NCBI RefSeq assembly: GCF_020382885.2
Contig: NC_058498.1
Span: 22,721,001-22,785,000 of the forward strand
Source of the DNA: Scatophagus argus
Taxonomy: Eukaryota; Chordata; Actinopteri; Scatophagidae
Direction of reading: 5' to 3'
DNA: 64,000 nt
Position 1 is the first letter of the stretch. Every line of letters starts with the position of its first letter. Positions 25,870 to 36,569 of this stretch are shown here, piece after piece. Position numbers and translations under genes: made by a program. A model generated the notes under the pieces. It was not told the origin of the DNA and ran no database searches. It worked only from the letters and a program-made list of their open reading frames with translations.

Positions 25870-28306
25870 ATGAACCAGAAGGTGGTACTCATTACTGGCT
25901 GCTCCTCTGGGATTGGCCTCGCCTTGGCTGAACGCATCGCAAAAGATGAGAAGAAAAGGTTCATGGGTAAACATTTTGGAAAAAGCTTTGTCTAAATTTG
26001 TGTTTACAGATGCATGTAATTCTGAATATGTCACTGGTATTATCTGGTATCAAATAGACAAAGGAGTTCAAGAATTAAAAGAAAGTTTAGTTTTTCTCAA
26101 CTCAGATTTCTATTTTATTTTAGCCTTCCCTTTATCTGCACAGAGCTGCTGTCTGAGCTGGTCCATGTAATGACTAACAGTGGAAACAACTGTTCACTTA
26201 GCAGAAACAGGGTGGGAATTTGCATGAAACTTAATGTATTTCCATCTTGAATAGGAGTAGAATATCTTACACAAACTTAAATCCAAAAAAGAAAACATGT
26301 TGTCTTCTGCAGATTGTTTTGGTTTCCTGAAACTTGTGCCAGCCGCAGCAGTAACATCTTTTTCCAGGAACTGTATCCTGGTGACCCCAATCCACACACC
26401 TCACCGTCAACAGCTTTCACTGGAACTTTTTTTCTCAGCGCTTGTGGACTGGGACATTATCTGTAGAAAAGATGTTGCAGTTAAACAGCTGTCATTTTTC
26501 AATGCTTTGAACATTGTGAATACCATTCTATCACCTCCATTATAATGGTGTGGCATCAGACATTTAGAGAAAAAAAAATGTAGCAGAAAAAAAATCACAA
26601 CTTCAAATGAATTTATTTCATTGTAGTCTATGCCACAATGCGGAACCTAAGTAAGGGTGAGGCGCTGGTCGAGGCAGCGGGTCGGACTCTGGGCAGGACT
26701 TTGGAGATCAAACAGTTGGACGTATGTGACGAGGACTCCATCAAAGCCTGCGTGGACAGTCTGCCCGAGCGCAGGGTGGACATTCTCAGTAAGTTCACAC
26801 CATTTGCTTCAACGCAGCCAGAAAATCTGCAAGTGCAACCTCTGAGTACTGGCTCTGCACCTTTGTATTTTTCTAATACATAACACTTTTACTGGACATG
26901 CCTTTGTGACATTTCTTGCTATGCTTGGTTTCCTCTGACAGTAAGCAATGCTGGCATGGGTCTGATTGGACCAATTGAGTGTCAGTCTATTGATGAGATG
27001 AAGACTGTGATGGACACCAACTTCTTTGGGCTTGTGCGTTTGCTGAAGGAAATCCTACCTGACATGAAGAGGAGGAAAAGGGGCCATATTGTGGTTATTA
27101 GCAGCGTCATGGGAATTCAGGGTGAGTGCGCTTACACCTGTTCATCATAAGAGCATTTGTTCATGGTGACAAAACACTGTCTTAACGGCATTTCAATCTC
27201 TTCTCTTTGTTATAGGAATTTTATTCAATGACATCTATGCAGCATCCAAGTTTGCAGTTGAAGGTTTTTGCGAGAGCTTAGCGGTACAGGCCCTGAGGTT
27301 TAAACTCAAGTAAGATTCTTTTACTCTACTTCTGCGCAAACTCCTACACAGTTTGGTCCTTGTTGTTTTGTACTCATTTCTCAGTGATTCAAAATGTGCT
27401 CACAAAGCTTGGCAATGGAAACAACATTTCTTCTCAGAGATAACACTAAAGTGCCTGCAAACCAGCACTTGTCTGCTTCTGAATCATATGCACATTCATA
27501 TTGCACAACCAGACCAGACCCACTATTGTCTTACCTTTGACAAATGTGCCAACCCAAGTATTTTATCACTTGTCTGAGACAAGTCCTAACACGGTGTCAA
27601 AGAGTAACCTAGTATTTAATGAAATAGCTCTGCTGGGTGGTTTCAGTAGAGGAACATGAGCATGTATTTAACAAAAGATGTCCCATTACATCTAATAGAC
27701 TATACCACATATATTACTTTAATACACAGTTAATATTCAATTTCTATTCTTTTCTTTCCTCAGTATCAGCCTGATAGAGCCCGGGCCAGTGATCACAGAG
27801 TTTGAGAGGAAAGTCTATGATGAGGGCTTGAAGACTGATCTGAGCAAAGCCGATGAAGTAACTGCTGACATGTTCACAAACATCTACCTGAAGAACTACA
27901 AGCAGATCTTTGAAACCCTTGGGCAGTCTGCTGAGGATATAGCAGAGGTATACTATTGTTCAGCCACAAACATTCTCCATCTCATCATACTTTGCTTTGA
28001 CATGAAAGCACTGCAAAGGACATTGTTTAATCTACCCATGATCTGTTTTTACTGTGTTTTTACTCCTAGCATACTTTCAAGATCATCACCATGGAGAATC
28101 CCCCTTTCCGTCATCAGACAAACACGCTTTACACCCCTATGACCACACTGAAATACGCTGACCCCAACGGTGACCTCCCAATTGACACATTTTACAAAAT
28201 GGTGTTTGAACATGACAAGGTTTTCAATGCCAGTCTGAACTTCCTCAAACTTCTGCGCTGGAGAAGTCGAAAGAGCTTTACCTTGGAAAAGGACAAGAGT
28301 GGCTAA
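25870..28306 (+). CDS. rdh8: retinol dehydrogenase 8-like short-chain dehydrogenase
   Basis: Six exons join in frame to 317 aa: 25870-25966, 26627-26788, 26942-27121, 27216-27309, 27764-27947, 28070-28306. The N-terminal TGCSSGIG (residues 9-16) is the NADP(H)-binding glycine motif, NAG lies at 89-91, and the catalytic set is N113, S141, Y154 and K158 (YAASK). This is a complete classical SDR. The blocks [45 protein letters not shown] and [12 protein letters not shown] fit Rdh8 better than HSD17B1, its closest relative, and Rdh8 is usually of similar length (about 310 aa). Rdh8 reduces all-trans-retinal to retinol in photoreceptor outer segments. Fish often have rdh8a and rdh8b; which one this is cannot be decided here, and an oestradiol dehydrogenase role is a lesser alternative. 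The start codon lies 680 bp after the gelsolin-like stop. Confidence 0.88.
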
Positions 28307-28442
28307 GAGCGTGCATGTCTCTTTGTCATTTTTGGTGAGATGCATGTATCTATGCATTGTTTTCTTGTAGTTTTCCTTTATATTATTTTTAGCTGTAGAA
28401 TTTCTTTGTAATGAAATGCATAAACAGTGATTATTGTGAGCA

Positions 28443-28448
28443 AATAAA
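28443..28448 (+). promoter_or_regulatory. polyadenylation signal AATAAA (rdh8)
   Basis: This canonical hexamer lies about 140 bases after the rdh8 stop codon and implies a short 3' UTR. Confidence 0.65.
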
Positions 28449-28459
28449 AATATGAAACT

Positions 28460-28917
28460 CATAAACGGTTGTGAGAATGCAATCTGTTATTACTTGTCTG
28501 TGAGCTCCTACCACAGGTTTTAAACCACACCCAGGTACGTCCAGCCTACCTTCATAACTCTCTTAAATCGTTAAGCCTCCAAGCCCTTACACAATAAGTA
28601 AACACTGTAGTAAGCAAAATTATGAAGAACATCTACTAGTCAATACATCAGACAAGGCATTTACATGCTCCAGACAGCTATAGTGCCATACTGAGAGGTG
28701 GTGTGTGTTTTATAAGACATTGTTAGCATTTAGATGCGACCCTTAAAGACATGTAGTCAGTAAATATGTAAACTGGCTATGTTAGTGTCATAGGCCTTCT
28801 GTGTTAGGGACACTGGATTATATAAAATATTTACATATGGCCTAATCTGGGATTAAGATAAGATAAGATGAACTTTATTGATCCCGCAGTTCACACCACA
28901 CATACTTACTCATAACC

Positions 28918-28952
<35 letters not shown>

Positions 28953-29724
28953 ATAGAGTAAAATGGAATAGAAATATAATTTTGTAGTTTTCTAATTGAA
29001 CAGTAGATGGCAATAAGCGCTAGAAATGCCAGTTCAAACACTTATTGGTGACACTGTTTCCGGTTCTTTGTTTGACGTTGTATCCGGGCATGTTTAAGCT
29101 AATGTTGTTCAAAATATAAATTTATAAATGAATTGCTAGGGGCTTTAAGATTGTTTGACATGTTTGAGTCATTTGGTCGATGCAGGAAAGAGTAACGTGC
29201 ATTGTTGTAGCGACTTTATTCTACAAGTCTTTTCTATTCAGCCAGCTATTTCGTTATTTAAGGCAGGGGCAGTTCATTGTTAGCCTAGCTTTAGCCATGC
29301 TCTCAAACTCCGCTTTCACTTGTCTTCTGGGTTGCGGCTTGCTTGCGACAGGGACCACGGCTTCTAGCTAGCTTGGTAGCTAGCTAGCTAGGAATAATTT
29401 TCCAGTATTAGTGTATTGTGTCCTCTAATTTGTGCTTTAGCGTTTCTTGGACTTTTTTTTCTGTCACATTCCCTGTAACAGCAGCGGTTTTGTTTTAGCC
29501 TAACACGTAAATTCGCTGTTAGCTTAATTAGCGACTCAGCCAACTGGCTAACTTTGAGGAAACGTCTTTTTTGATGACATTTAATTTGCGTTGCTTTGAC
29601 CCCGGCAGTACACGTTAACCCCATTAGCAGAAGACGCCTGTCACCGTCTTCTAACATTTTTCACCACTCAGTGAAGAACCGGAGCTTTCGTTTGTACAGT
29701 TTGTGATTATACATGCCTGCCACG
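28460..29724. other. rdh8-dr1 intergenic region with dr1 promoter and 5' UTR
   Basis: The part nearest dr1 (about 29050-29724) is expected to hold its promoter and 5' UTR. No TATA box is obvious. A small palindrome-rich run of CTAGCTAG units sits at 29366-29392. The upstream part holds a LINE-tail-like fragment and a TA microsatellite. Confidence 0.45.
28855..28950. repeat. dispersed-repeat fragment and (TA)n microsatellite
   Basis: The text 'aactttattgatcccgcag' at about 28871-28889 resembles 'tctttattgatcccactg' at about 62569, a motif common in fish retroposon ends. It is followed by a pure TA run at about 28921-28948. Confidence 0.6.
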
Positions 29725-31381
29725 ATGGCTTCTTCCTCTGGAAACGATGACGACCTCACCATCCCTAGAGCAGCTATCAACAAGATGATTAAAGAAACTC
29801 TCCCTAACGTACGAGTGGCTAACGACGCCAGGGAGCTTGTGGTTAACTGCTGCACGGAATTCATACACCTCATATCCTCAGAAGCCAATGAAATATGCAA
29901 CAAGTCCGACAAGAAGACCATATCTCCTGAGCATGTTATCAATGGTGAGTCCTGGTCTACGTTTACCCCGTATCTGCTCAGCCGGTGTATTGGGGAATAT
30001 GGGAGGGGGTGTGTCCCTCTCCCTGTCGTGAATTTTAGACCTCAGAGAGTTAATTATTTCGCTTTCGACTCTTGTTTTCACACCACAGCCCTTGAGAGCC
30101 TCGGTTTCGCGTCTTACATCACGGAGGTGAAAGACGTGCTGCAAGAGTGTAAAACAGTAGCCTTAAAGAGGAGGAAGGCGAGCTCTCGATTGGAGAACCT
30201 GGGTATCCCAGAGGAGGAGCTCCTCAGACAGCAACAGGAATTATTTGCTAAGGTATGATCTGTGAATTGTTATACATCTGAAGATCGCTGCATGGATTAA
30301 TGTTTCAGTCTCCACTATAACACTAGGATTTCCATGCATGAAGTTATGCAATATGCAGAAAATGAAAGATTGCAGTTATCTGAATATGTGATTTTTTTTG
30401 TCTGTGAGAGTACATTAACACTTCTTTGACATGGTCATCCCTTGTGGGTCACAGTTTGGTACAGTGGGCAAAACACAAGATTGAAAATAATGATTTTGTC
30501 ATATTGTCAGTAAGAAAAGAAAATATCACCTGTTCCAATTTGCAACTGTTAATAATTTTAGAACAACTTCTGTTTGTTTATACTTTTACAGCGTGTTTAA
30601 ACCCTGTATTCTTTGTGAGTATGGTCGTAAATCTACAGAGATAAACACTCTGTAGCATCATGTAGCATTAGTTATTGATTTGTCTGAATCTGCAGTGAAA
30701 GGCTGTCTGAATGCTGTGAGAAGGATTCGCCTTTTGCTGTGCTTTTGTCTTGTTTGAGTGATGATGCGTTTGAAAGAAAGTCAGCCTACATATCGAAACT
30801 CGTCATCTGTTTTCTCTGCAGCTTATCGGCAAACTGTAATACTACCCTTAAAGTGGAGCAGTGGCACTGCTTGAATTGAGTTGCCATTTTATGGCTGATA
30901 CATAGCTGGTGCATTGCCAAATCATTCTGGATAATTGTTCCTTGCGGGTGTGTACACAGAGAAAAAAGAGAGAGACTATTTTGTCAGTAATTATTTTAGT
31001 CATTGGGAATACCTGTTCTGAACAAATACACCTACAGTTAGACCTTTAGTTAAGTATTAGAAAAAAAACGTTATTTTTACTGTATAAAATGTATATGATA
31101 ACATATCTTGTGTTGGTCAAGAATACAGTGACTGTTGCTCAGCTCTGATTTGACATCGAACGTCGCCATCATAATCCTTTTGTAATGGCCATATAAGCTC
31201 TTCATTCACCTTCCATGGTCTTGTGTCTCTGTAGGCACGGCAGCAGCAGGCAGAGCTCGCCCAGCAGGAGTGGCTACAGATGCAGCAGGCCGCCCAACAG
31301 GCACAGATGGCGGCAGCATCTGCCAGCGCTGCCCAGCAGGCCGGTTCCTCTCAGGACGAAGATGAAGAGGATGACATGTGA
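29725..31381 (+). CDS. dr1: Dr1 / NC2beta, down-regulator of transcription 1
   Basis: Three exons (29725-29944, 30089-30252, 31235-31381) give 176 aa, the same length as human DR1. The protein opens MASSSGNDDDLTIPRAAINK and carries an H2B-like histone fold (about residues 10-90: KMIKETLPNVRVANDARELV, then ISPEHVINALESLGF). A highly conserved basic stretch (TVALKRRKASSRLENLGIP), a Gln/Ala-rich region and an acidic tail (SSQDEDEEDDM) follow. Dr1 pairs with DRAP1/NC2alpha, binds TBP on promoter DNA and blocks TFIIA and TFIIB recruitment; it is also a subunit of the ATAC acetyltransferase complex. The ATG at 29725 has a good context (CACGATGG) and matches the conserved N-terminus. An upstream in-frame ATG at 29713 would add four residues (MPAT). 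Intron 1 is 144 bp with no in-frame stop. Confidence 0.97.
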
Positions 31382-32174
31382 TCCCAGGACGTCATTCAAC
31401 TTGTCTGAATCCCTTCCTGGGACAGCGTCGGTGCACAAATGTCCCAGTGCTGTCATCGACAGAGACATGGGATGTGTTTGACCGCTGGAATACATCAGTG
31501 TAACATGGAAAATGCACATTGGAATGGACAGTGAAGAGAAAGCTGAACAGGGATTTCAAGATAGCCACACATTCAGATACCAGTACCTGAAAATGATTTG
31601 GATTGAGAGGCTGTTGATAAAGTTTTTGATAAATCTCTTCTTCTCCCCCTTTTTTCCAGTTGCCTCTGTTTAATTATGTCTTGACATTATGTTGTGAGTA
31701 ATTTGTAGATTTCTGAATGTGTTGTGGACACTGAAGGCAGACATTGCCTACGAAATGTCAGTAAATTTTGGTAGTAACGCAGAAAGTGTTCGCTCCTTCA
31801 GGTAATGCGCCAGATAGCTTACTTACGTTGTCCGTTGTACTAGATCACTTCCTGTGATTTAGGAGATCTGCTAGAATATTTTCACAGCAGTTAATTTCTC
31901 TTTTATTTCTTTTTTTTGTGGTTTGGTCATTTTTCCAGAGATTTGTTCACCAGAGGATCATTTTAGGGGTTGTGACTATTAGATTTTTTTTTTGTTAAGT
32001 AGACAACTCAATGGACTTTTTGTTTAATCTTAATACATTCAGATACTTCATATTTCATTTTCTTTATACCTTGAGCCACCCACAGTATTGCTAATTAGCC
32101 ACACCTTTTGGAAATGGAACATTTTTGTCTCATAGAACCAAAGATGGAAGACAGACTAACAGCCCAGAGATGGT

Positions 32175-32199
32175 GATTATTATTATTATTATTATTATT
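32175..32199. repeat. (ATT)n microsatellite in the dr1 3' UTR
   Basis: About eight ATT units are followed by a T-run, within the presumed dr1 3' UTR. Confidence 0.9.
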
Positions 32200-32455
32200 T
32201 TTTTTAAAGGTGTAGGTGCTACTGTGATTCTTATAGCTGACTCCAGGTCAGTGCAGTGTACACAATGTTAAGGATTATTACCCTGTGACTTTGTAAGATG
32301 CTTTGATATCCAGGCTAAATTTGTTATTTCCCTTATCCTTGGGTGCAGTATCAAACATTTGCATTGTGACTGTGGTCAGTCTTCAGTGTAAAGACAAGTA
32401 ACATAGTTGTGACACACATTCACTTGCCTATGCTACAAAGTTGTATTCTTTAAGC

Positions 32456-32461
32456 AATAAA
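32456..32461 (+). promoter_or_regulatory. polyadenylation signal AATAAA (dr1)
   Basis: This canonical hexamer lies 1.07 kb after the dr1 stop and just 246 bp before the wntless-like start codon. It implies a long dr1 3' UTR and a very short region for the downstream promoter. Confidence 0.6.
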
Positions 32462-32706
32462 GGACTCATGTTTTATAGATCAGTTTCTTTGGGTGTGTGT
32501 TTTAAATCACAAAACACCAAATTACTGTCTTATTGTTGTATACTGCCCACCCCGTTGCACTCACTCACTCACTCTAATGATGATTTCTGACTGCTGGCAG
32601 ACTCAGACGTGCGTGAGCAGCTGGACGAGCAGCAGGGGAGCACTTAGCCTATTGGGACCACAGGCTTGTAGTTACTTGAGCATCATTTCCAATTCAGCTT
32701 TTTATA

Positions 32707-35700
32707 ATGCCAGGAGCAATCATAGAGAATATGAGCACGAAAAAATTGGTTTTCTTGGGTTTCTTTATTCTTGTTTTCCAAGTTCTTTCCATCATGGTTG
32801 GGGCATTAATCGGTAAGTGGTCAGATTTTATCACTTTGTAATCGCTGGAATTAGAAATGGTAATTTTAGTAAGTATAACCTACATGTGGTTTGTATTAAA
32901 AGTGTACCAAAATCTTTTTATTTGAACCGATTTGTGACTAAATAAGATAAAGCTTTATTCTGTTTTTACTTTAATGGAACATAACTCAAACCACATGGCT
33001 GACTGTTTATTCCCCTTGGCCATAGCTCCCAGTCCCACCAGTGCCATTCACTACCTGGCCACCAAATGCATTAATGGTCACAGGGCTGGTGGCTGGCTCG
33101 TGCCGTGGGGATCAAATCGGTGCCAGGAGATACACAGTTTCGATGAGCCTCTGGCCAAAATGCTGGATGCCAATGACATCGTTTTTGCTGTGCACGTACC
33201 TCTTCCTAACAAGGAGATGAGCCCCTGGTTTCAGTATATGCTGGCTGTACTACAGTTAGATATTGCATTCAAAATGATCAATCAGATTGGTAAGAGGCGT
33301 GTCTTTGTCAGAAATTCAAGTGATGCATGTTCAAGTCACTGGATAGCTAATAAACCAAATGATGTCCCTGTCTGTGTAGAAGATGATGTTATCATCACTA
33401 TTGATGCTGGCCTGGCGTACAGGGATGATGCGATATCTGAGTGGACCGAGAAGTTTCACTCCGTGGAACAAAGGCCACTCAGGTGCATATTTGCAGCGCC
33501 GAAGGTAAATCTGACTGCACTTACATGCATATAAGTGATCAGATTTCTCTTGGCTTTGTAAGCTGTAACTGTCCATCTTTTTGCAGACATATGAAAATGA
33601 AGGCCGCTTTTATCAATGTGACCCCATACCATTCATGGAACTGGGAAGTGTGGCCCACAAGTATTTTTTGATCAATCTGCGCTTGCCAGTGAATGACACA
33701 GTGAACGCTGGCATTGGGGAAATAAAGGACATCCACATAGTGGTGAGAGTTTAATTCTTATGATTTAACTGACATTGTTATGTCAATGTTTTGATTGAAT
33801 TCAATTCCAAAGCCTGCCTGTGTTACATGTAATTTTATGTCACTCCTCTCTAAGGGCATCCATCAGAATGGAGGCTTCACTAAAGTGTGGATCAGCATAA
33901 AGACTGTGTACAGTCCCTGGATATTTGGGGCAACAGTTTGGTACTGGCACAGGATCAGCCTCATGGCAAGACCTCCAGTCCTTTTGGAAAAGTATGAGCC
34001 AAGAGGGAAAGATGCAAAAATGTTAACTGCTTTGCCTTAGCACTTCTTTTATATTTTTAGAACTTCAAGAATATGGCTACATTTTAGAATGGCAAGTGTG
34101 AAGAAGTGGCAAAAATACTGAAGCTTTAAGTGTTTAATGGCAAATTAAAAAGCTACACATTATGATAAATAATAAAAAAAATAATAATAAATATGTAAAT
34201 ACAATCACAGCAAGACATTTGTCCAAAAGAGGAAGCAGGAGAAGAAATCCCAAATGTCCTTTTCCCAAAAGTCTTTTTTCATTTCATATTTGCTTTTTTT
34301 TTCAGCCTGCATTTTTATTTCATATCACATTTTTTATTCTCTCATATTTTGCTACTCATAAGCCAGTTTGTTCCTATAAGCTGATGCTTAAGCAAATAAT
34401 ATCACAATTTCCTTGTTCATTTATGTTTACAATTTTTTTATTTACCTCATGATGTCTTTCTTTATTCATCTGATGTTGAACACTCTGAGCCTCCATGTAG
34501 CTCCTACATCTGTGCAGACCGAGCACATCACTGTCTTATTTAAAAGGTAGAGTGAAGTAATACAACAAGACTGCATTGCTCTTATGTTGAAACACTGAGT
34601 GCAAAGCTCTTTAGTTACTCTGTGAAAGCTTAAAGCCACAGGTAAACCTTCTGTCATACTTTTAAGATGTATACAGTGCTTCAGGGTGGCACGTGGAGAG
34701 CAGGGGAAATGAAAAACCCTTTGTCCTAAGTACAGCATCGGCCTGGTAGAACAAGGTCAATACTTTGCCTGCAGTAAAAAGTTGCTTGTCTTTTAGAGAG
34801 TAAGTGTAAGTCATTGCAGTATGTGTTTTCATTACAGGGTGATTTTTGCTCTGGGTATCTCTATGACTTTCCTGAATGCACCGGTGGAGTGGCTGTCCCT
34901 GAGCTTTGAGTGGACATGGATGCTGCTGTTGGAAGATGTTCAGCAGGGCGTCTTCTACTCCACGCTCTTCTGCTTCTGGATCATCTTCTGTGGTGAACAC
35001 CTCATGGTTAGCATCTTTTACTTGCTTCTTACTGTGCTTCTCCTTTTTACTTTCATACAGCCAGTTACTCATTTTCTTTCAACGACTAATGCTTCAGGAC
35101 CACAGTCAGAGGAATCGGCTCACAGCATACTGGTGGCAGGTTGGGCTGGTGGTGTTTGGCTCATCTGTTCTCCTCATATTTGACCTGAGTGAGAGGTAAT
35201 GACACAGCTGCTTTCGATGAGCTCTGTCATATTATGGTTATGTATTTCTTTAAATATGAATGTGCTTAATTTCCTTTAAGGGGGGCTCATTTGAACAACC
35301 CTTTCTACAGTGTTTGGGCATCAGAAACTGGAATGAAGGTTGCAGTATCCTTCAGATATTCTTTATTATGAAAAGTCTAATTTTGCTTTAAAAGAACACA
35401 CTTTAAATGTGGCATCTGTGTCATCCAGCCCTTTTCCTTGGCTGTCATTACAGATTACTTTCATTACTGTGGCAGGGATGTCTGTTTGTCTGTATTTCTT
35501 CTCCCTGTGTGGAATGGTGTGTTGTGTGTTCAGGGATATTAGTGGGAAAATAAAGCAACTTCCTGCAATGCCAGAGGCTAGGAGACTGCGTTATAAGGTT
35601 TGATTTGCTTATTTTAATATCTTAATCACAAATACTGGCGAAACATTGGCAGAAAAAAAACTTTTGTGCAATAGATGAAACCATATCCTGGCTGTTTCTC

Positions 35701-36258
35701 CTCTCTTGCTGGTTTTGGCAGGGTATAATCTTCAGATTCAAGTTCTTGATGATGGTAACTTTAACATGTGCAGCACTGACCATCATCTTCTTCATCTTAA
35801 ATCAAGTAAGTATCACCCTTCTAATGAGTCTAATAAGTCTTAACTGGTGGTTTAATGATCATTTTCTTATTATTTACTATTGTGATATGTTTGAGCTCTT
35901 GATAATTATTCCTTTCTTATTTTTCACCAGGTCAATGAAGGTCAGTGGCACTGTGGAGACTACACTGTCCAAGTCCACAGTGCTTTTCTCACAGGGATCT
36001 ATGGCATGTGGAACCTGTATGTTTTCACCATTATTTTCCTCTATGCCCCCTCCCACAAGCACAACAGGAACAAGGCGGGAGACGGTCTACAAACAGGTCT
36101 GTCACATTTCCACTTCTAGGAATTCAGTTTTCAAATGAAAAGAGCAAACAGATGAAAAGAGAAATTTACTTGGAAAACATATCAGAAATTTTGTTTGTTT
36201 AACATTATGTTCACTGCTAACAGATACGCCGGAGAGGCCAGAAAGCCAAGAGGACTAG
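32707..36258 (+). CDS. wls: wntless-like (Wls/GPR177) Wnt cargo receptor, short C-terminal tail
   Basis: Twelve exons join in frame to 515 aa: 32707-32812, 33026-33289, 33380-33504, 33587-33742, 33855-33991, 34838-35006, 35098-35195, 35281-35344, 35454-35597, 35722-35805, 35931-36096, 36224-36258. The N-terminus [13 protein letters not shown] is nearly identical to Wls. The first membrane segment (about 14-35), luminal domain ([55 protein letters not shown]) and multipass region ([35 protein letters not shown]) all match. Wls binds lipidated Wnts in the ER and carries them to the surface. A YxxPhi endocytic motif is kept as YKGI at 420-423. The tail after the last membrane segment is only about 26 residues, ending PERPESQED, and lacks the YKLTRKEAQE-type end of human Wls (541 aa). 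It may be a second wls paralogue, since mammalian WLS is not next to DR1. The last two exons are the least certain. Confidence 0.88.
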
Positions 36259-36562
36259 CTGACATGTGGAGAGCATGGGCCAACAGAGACCTGCAGGATC
36301 ACTGGGAAGGTGTCTGAGGACTGACTGCCAGGCTCACTAGTCTAGAAAACCTGTTTTATTTTCATTATAATTTTAACCGCACCATGAATACTGCAGGCTG
36401 TAAAATGTGTACTAATACAACACAGATTTGACTTGCAAGGTAGTTCATAGGGAAAATGCAACTTCCACTGGGCCCTAGAATATGGATTCATAAGAGTCCT
36501 ATCAAAATATTAAATCTGTAAACAAATATTAAAAATAATGAGAGAATATAGAGAGGAACAGA

Positions 36563-36568
36563 AATAAA
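36563..36568 (+). promoter_or_regulatory. candidate polyadenylation signal AATAAA (wntless-like gene)
   Basis: This hexamer lies about 300 bases after the stop. The site is plausible, but AT-rich text makes chance hexamers common here. Confidence 0.4.
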
Positions 36569-36569
36569 A

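Noticed and set aside
25870-28306. HSD17B1 as the identity of the short-chain dehydrogenase
   Set aside because: The catalytic core is shared, but blocks such as [12 protein letters not shown] and [11 protein letters not shown] fit Rdh8 better. HSD17B1 is kept only as a lesser alternative.
29713-30258. 181-codon continuous frame over the dr1 start region
   Set aside because: It reads through intron 1. The conserved Dr1 sequence requires splicing 29944 to 30089 and starts at 29725.
34821-35183. 120-codon frame read as one exon of the wntless-like gene
   Set aside because: It runs through the 91-bp intron 35007-35097. Conserved Wls sequence resumes at 35098 in a different frame.
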